In this document: piece after piece, positions 60,889 to 64,000 of the stretch
How positions within the stretch are numbered: the first letter of the stretch is position 1
How the letters are laid out: each line of letters opens with the position of its first letter
Source of the DNA: Ulota crispa
Lineage: Eukaryota > Streptophyta > Bryopsida > Orthotrichales > Orthotrichaceae
NCBI GenBank assembly: GCA_963920765.1
Contig: OY987243.1
Coordinates: forward strand, 9,176,001 to 9,240,000
DNA length: 64,000 nt
Reading direction: 5' to 3'
The notes under the pieces: model-generated
What the model was told of the DNA's origin: nothing
Seen by the model: the letters and a program-made list of their open reading frames with translations, nothing else
The model's database searches: none
Made by a program: the position numbers and the translations under genes

Positions 60889-63800
60889 AGTGTGCATTAC
60901 TTCCAATATGTTGTGCTATATGTTTTTTGGGTGATAAGAACTATGTAAGGTACTTATACTTCAATGCTTCTGTACATGCTTTCTCTTCTTTCCCAAACAC
61001 ATAGTGTACTTCCTCTTTAATGAATTATGTTTTTAATTTTTTAAATGCTAATATCCTATAATGGTTGACCCTGTATTATGCAAGGGTTGAGTTTAGGTTT
61101 CTTATTTGATGGTCCATGTTTGGATAGACAGTATCCTATTTCAAGGTGAATTCATATGGCGGTTCTGCAAGACATGTGCCTTCCATCTAGGAATGAATAG
61201 GTTTCCTTTTTTCCAGTACACTAGAATATGTACACATCCACATAGGATTCCAGACTTATAACACTTGTTTGTATGTTAGAAATCAAATTTCAATTGTCCA
61301 ATGTAGTGAACAAAACAGGGATATACTGAAGCCATTTTGGAGTAACATTATTTGTTTTACAAAGACAGTAATGCTTGCGTGCTGGACTTCTACAACTACC
61401 AATATTGCTCTATACTGCAGTTGCATTCACCTTTGTAATACATGGTTTATTGACGTGAATGGTCTATGTCACTCTTGAATCCTTCTTTAATCCATTACCT
61501 CATAGGGACCATGTATTCCCTGTTTCTTGAGCAATCGACAAAATCTAGTAGCGCTTGATGACTTAGTCACCAAAAAGTTCATGTTTGTCATTCTGGTAGA
61601 GTATTTTACATGGCCTCCTCTAAGCACTTAAATTCCTCAAAACAAAGTAGGGTGTTTACAAATGGAGCTCTAGGACATTAATTCAATGAAATTTAGAGTG
61701 CTGTCTCCAGTTATGGATTGTGCCGATTTCCTGGACAACTTTTGAGCACGTGACCTCGCTTGTTTTTGTACTGAGGAAGCCCTATGTACAATGATACTTA
61801 CCACACCTTCTATTCAGTATTTCTGTTCAACAGCTTTGAAATACAGTGGACTATTTCATTGAATTCAAAAATTCATTTGAGAGAGAAGAGTAGAAATTAG
61901 GTTTCACTTGAGTTGTGGGGCATAATGGAATCATAAAAACTACTAATTGTATTATCTATGTTCTTGCTTTGCAATAAATAATAAAGCAAAAGTGTTTAAC
62001 TGTGCTTGTAAAATAAGAATCTGTTGGATGAAAGGTAGGGCTTGAAGCTGTGTCTACATAAGGAGGACTTGGAACTTCTAAGGAAGCAGCACATATTTCT
62101 AGAAAACAAAAAACATGAGGGTCCGATTCTTGTGTTGCAATGCGTTACTAAGTCTATAGTGTCCACTAACATATCATTTGCTTTGAATTTTTAATATTAG
62201 AAGATGGTATCCTACTCTAGTTGATTCTCAAGGGAGGCCCCTTCCGTGGTAGTCCTTCTAAAAGTTAAAAATTATTAGGGAGACATGAAATTATGTAGGG
62301 CCTGAAAAGTTTATATTGTCTAACTACCATGACTTCTCTAAAGCTGTACTTCTATTCTCGTGACTAGATTAGCGTCAATCATATAAAGTCCACGTTAGTA
62401 TGTTCTAGCTATTAATCTGTTATTGTAGAGTTCTTATTTCCTCCATTCCATAAAAGGAATGTTGCACATAGTATTAGCGGTTACTCCGTAGAAGTAATGC
62501 ACTAACAACACAAGCTTGAAGGGTAATCCAATATGCTAAATACTTACTGATATATCCTTGTAGTGCTTACATATTCAAAGTCGTTGAACCACCAAATAAT
62601 TGTATCGATTCAAATTTCCCTGCCAGTCTCGCATAAACATAGTAGAACTAACAAATCTTGAGGAGGAGTGTCTTATTGGGGCAGCTGTACGTCAACCTTA
62701 TGGCTGGCCCAAGCCCTATACGGGAAATGAGGAGTGGCTGGAATTCTTAGCCCATAGAACGCTACTTAGTAATTCCTTTCTTGCATTCGCCATATTCTTT
62801 GAAATGTAGTTGTCCGTGTGCCTTACTAGAACTAGTAGTCATGTTATGGTTGCATTATGTAATATTTATGTGAGTGCTAGTCATATTACGTGCTTGAGCA
62901 ATGTTGCTGTTTAACCAAATCCATAAGGCCGAAGGTGCAAAATGTTGGAACAATCCTCACTGTCACCTTTAGTATGATGTCTAGTATGACAGAGTGGACA
63001 ATTGATTGGTTCTCTAGATTTGAAAGGGCTGCCGTAAGTAATGTAATGTATGCGTTAGTTGTGCACTTTTGAAAAGAGGTTGCATTTTTGAAGGGCGTTG
63101 GTTTGCTGTGTCAAAATTGAATGACATCAAAAGTTAGTCCTTTATAGAAGAAGGAAGACAACTATACTCAAGACCACGTAGTCCAAAATACTATTATTAC
63201 CGTGGGCTGATAGGAGCCTAGTAATGCCCCGTTGATTTAGAAAAACAAACATAGCCATTCACAAAATGGGAAAGGGCAATGTAACTGGCCACCAATTTGA
63301 GAACCTCACTCATCTTATGTTGCATTGATGTTCTTCTTGCGTTGGTGCTGTTTGGTAGTTATATGTGCGCACTCATTACTCTCTACCTAATCAACTGCAA
63401 TACTTTAAATGAAGGTGGTTGTTCATTTGTGGAGTTACTGCGTAGTGTGATTAACATCCACGCATAGATGACTAGATGTGGTGATAGAAAGTAACCAGAG
63501 AACTCAAAGTATGAAATGGGAGATACTTGGAATTTGCTACTACGCCTAAAGGACATGAAGTGGTCTTAGGAAAAACAAGTACCGCTATATGCTCACAAGT
63601 ACTGGAATCTAAGTTTGCACCTTTGAAGGGGCTTTCATAGCCTCACCTTGTTAGAGTTCTAGTTCATCAATATAATAGTCATGCGCTTACTGCATGATAC
63701 CTTTCATGGATATTGGGAATCAAACATAATTAACCAAAAGCACATCATGTGTTTGTCTTTCTGATTGACTTTTGATTGATTTATAGCTTCTAGTTTCATT

Positions 63801-64000
63801 TAGGCTTACCACGCATACTAACCTCGTTGATGAATATTGTTTGCATTGGTGAGTAATGTGTGTGATTCTCAACTTAGGTTGTGCGGAAGTTGTGTAACGC
63901 TAATGTCTTTTGGTATCCTTTAACTATAACTTCACTTGAACCCTTCCTCTTGAAATAAAAGGAAGTAGTTCTGCAATACTATTGTACGGGGAGGCCCTCA
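60889..64000. other. Intergenic, nothing recognised
   Basis: About 3.1 kb without supported genes; the frames at 61269, 62600 and 62890 (+) are short and without motifs. The last 100 bp give no sign of a gene entering from the right. Confidence 0.4.

Noticed and set aside
1-64000. LTR retrotransposon or retroviral genes
   Set aside because: No reverse transcriptase, integrase or protease motifs were seen, and no long direct terminal repeats were noticed by eye.

Overview
This window looks like nuclear DNA of a streptophyte, most likely a non-seed plant or charophyte-grade alga. That assignment is inferred from gene style and repeat families, not from a database match. Most of it is AT-rich and dominated by transposable elements. 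Only two loci look like intact host genes, and both sit in visibly GC-richer islands. One is a 13-exon ABC1-family atypical kinase (38371-43982, +). The other is an intronless 855-codon multidomain RNA-repair protein (46479-49046, +). The second is the most interesting gene here: it joins a 2H-phosphoesterase-like domain, a dual-specificity-type phosphatase, a P-loop polynucleotide kinase and an RNA ligase in one chain, the reverse order of the plant tRNA ligase.

Layout. 1-730: nothing recognised. 730-5218: a long decayed transposase-like ORF (+), followed by a second decayed ORF at 5849-6358. 7022-7366 and 9984-10632: TTAA-flanked non-autonomous DNA elements. 13565-21866 (-): a decayed intron-bearing gene whose pieces resemble a ParB/sulfiredoxin-like module and an N4/N6-type DNA methylase. 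Its largest intron holds a degenerate satellite of about 190 bp period. 24021-27739 (+): a decayed Mutator-like (MULE) transposase with a C-terminal SWIM zinc finger, followed at 28060-29080 by a related satellite of 167 bp period. These two divergent ORFs may belong to one composite element. 30.0-32.9 kb: TTAA elements and a G-rich minisatellite. 33652-36811 (+): a decayed DUF7869-type transposase-like ORF. 37.5-38.1 kb: fused TTAA elements.

44.3-45.7 kb: nested inverted-repeat elements. 49.1-50.6 kb: TTAA elements and a short deletion derivative of the 44.7-kb family. 53.46-54.6 kb: a GAATCTTTGA minisatellite. 55475-55886: a long fold-back element. 56.42-56.58 kb: a tRNA-derived SINE. 57-64 kb: a slightly more GC-balanced region with an acidic ORF (-) and a decayed SET-domain ORF (+, 60010-60888).

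In the decayed ORFs, nearly all internal stops are TAG or TGA and only a few are TAA. That fits C-to-T decay of CAG and CGA codons at methylated CHG and CG sites, meaning these elements were probably silenced by DNA methylation. Long stretches (7.4-10 kb, 10.6-13.5 kb, 50.6-53.4 kb, 61-64 kb) show nothing I can support.
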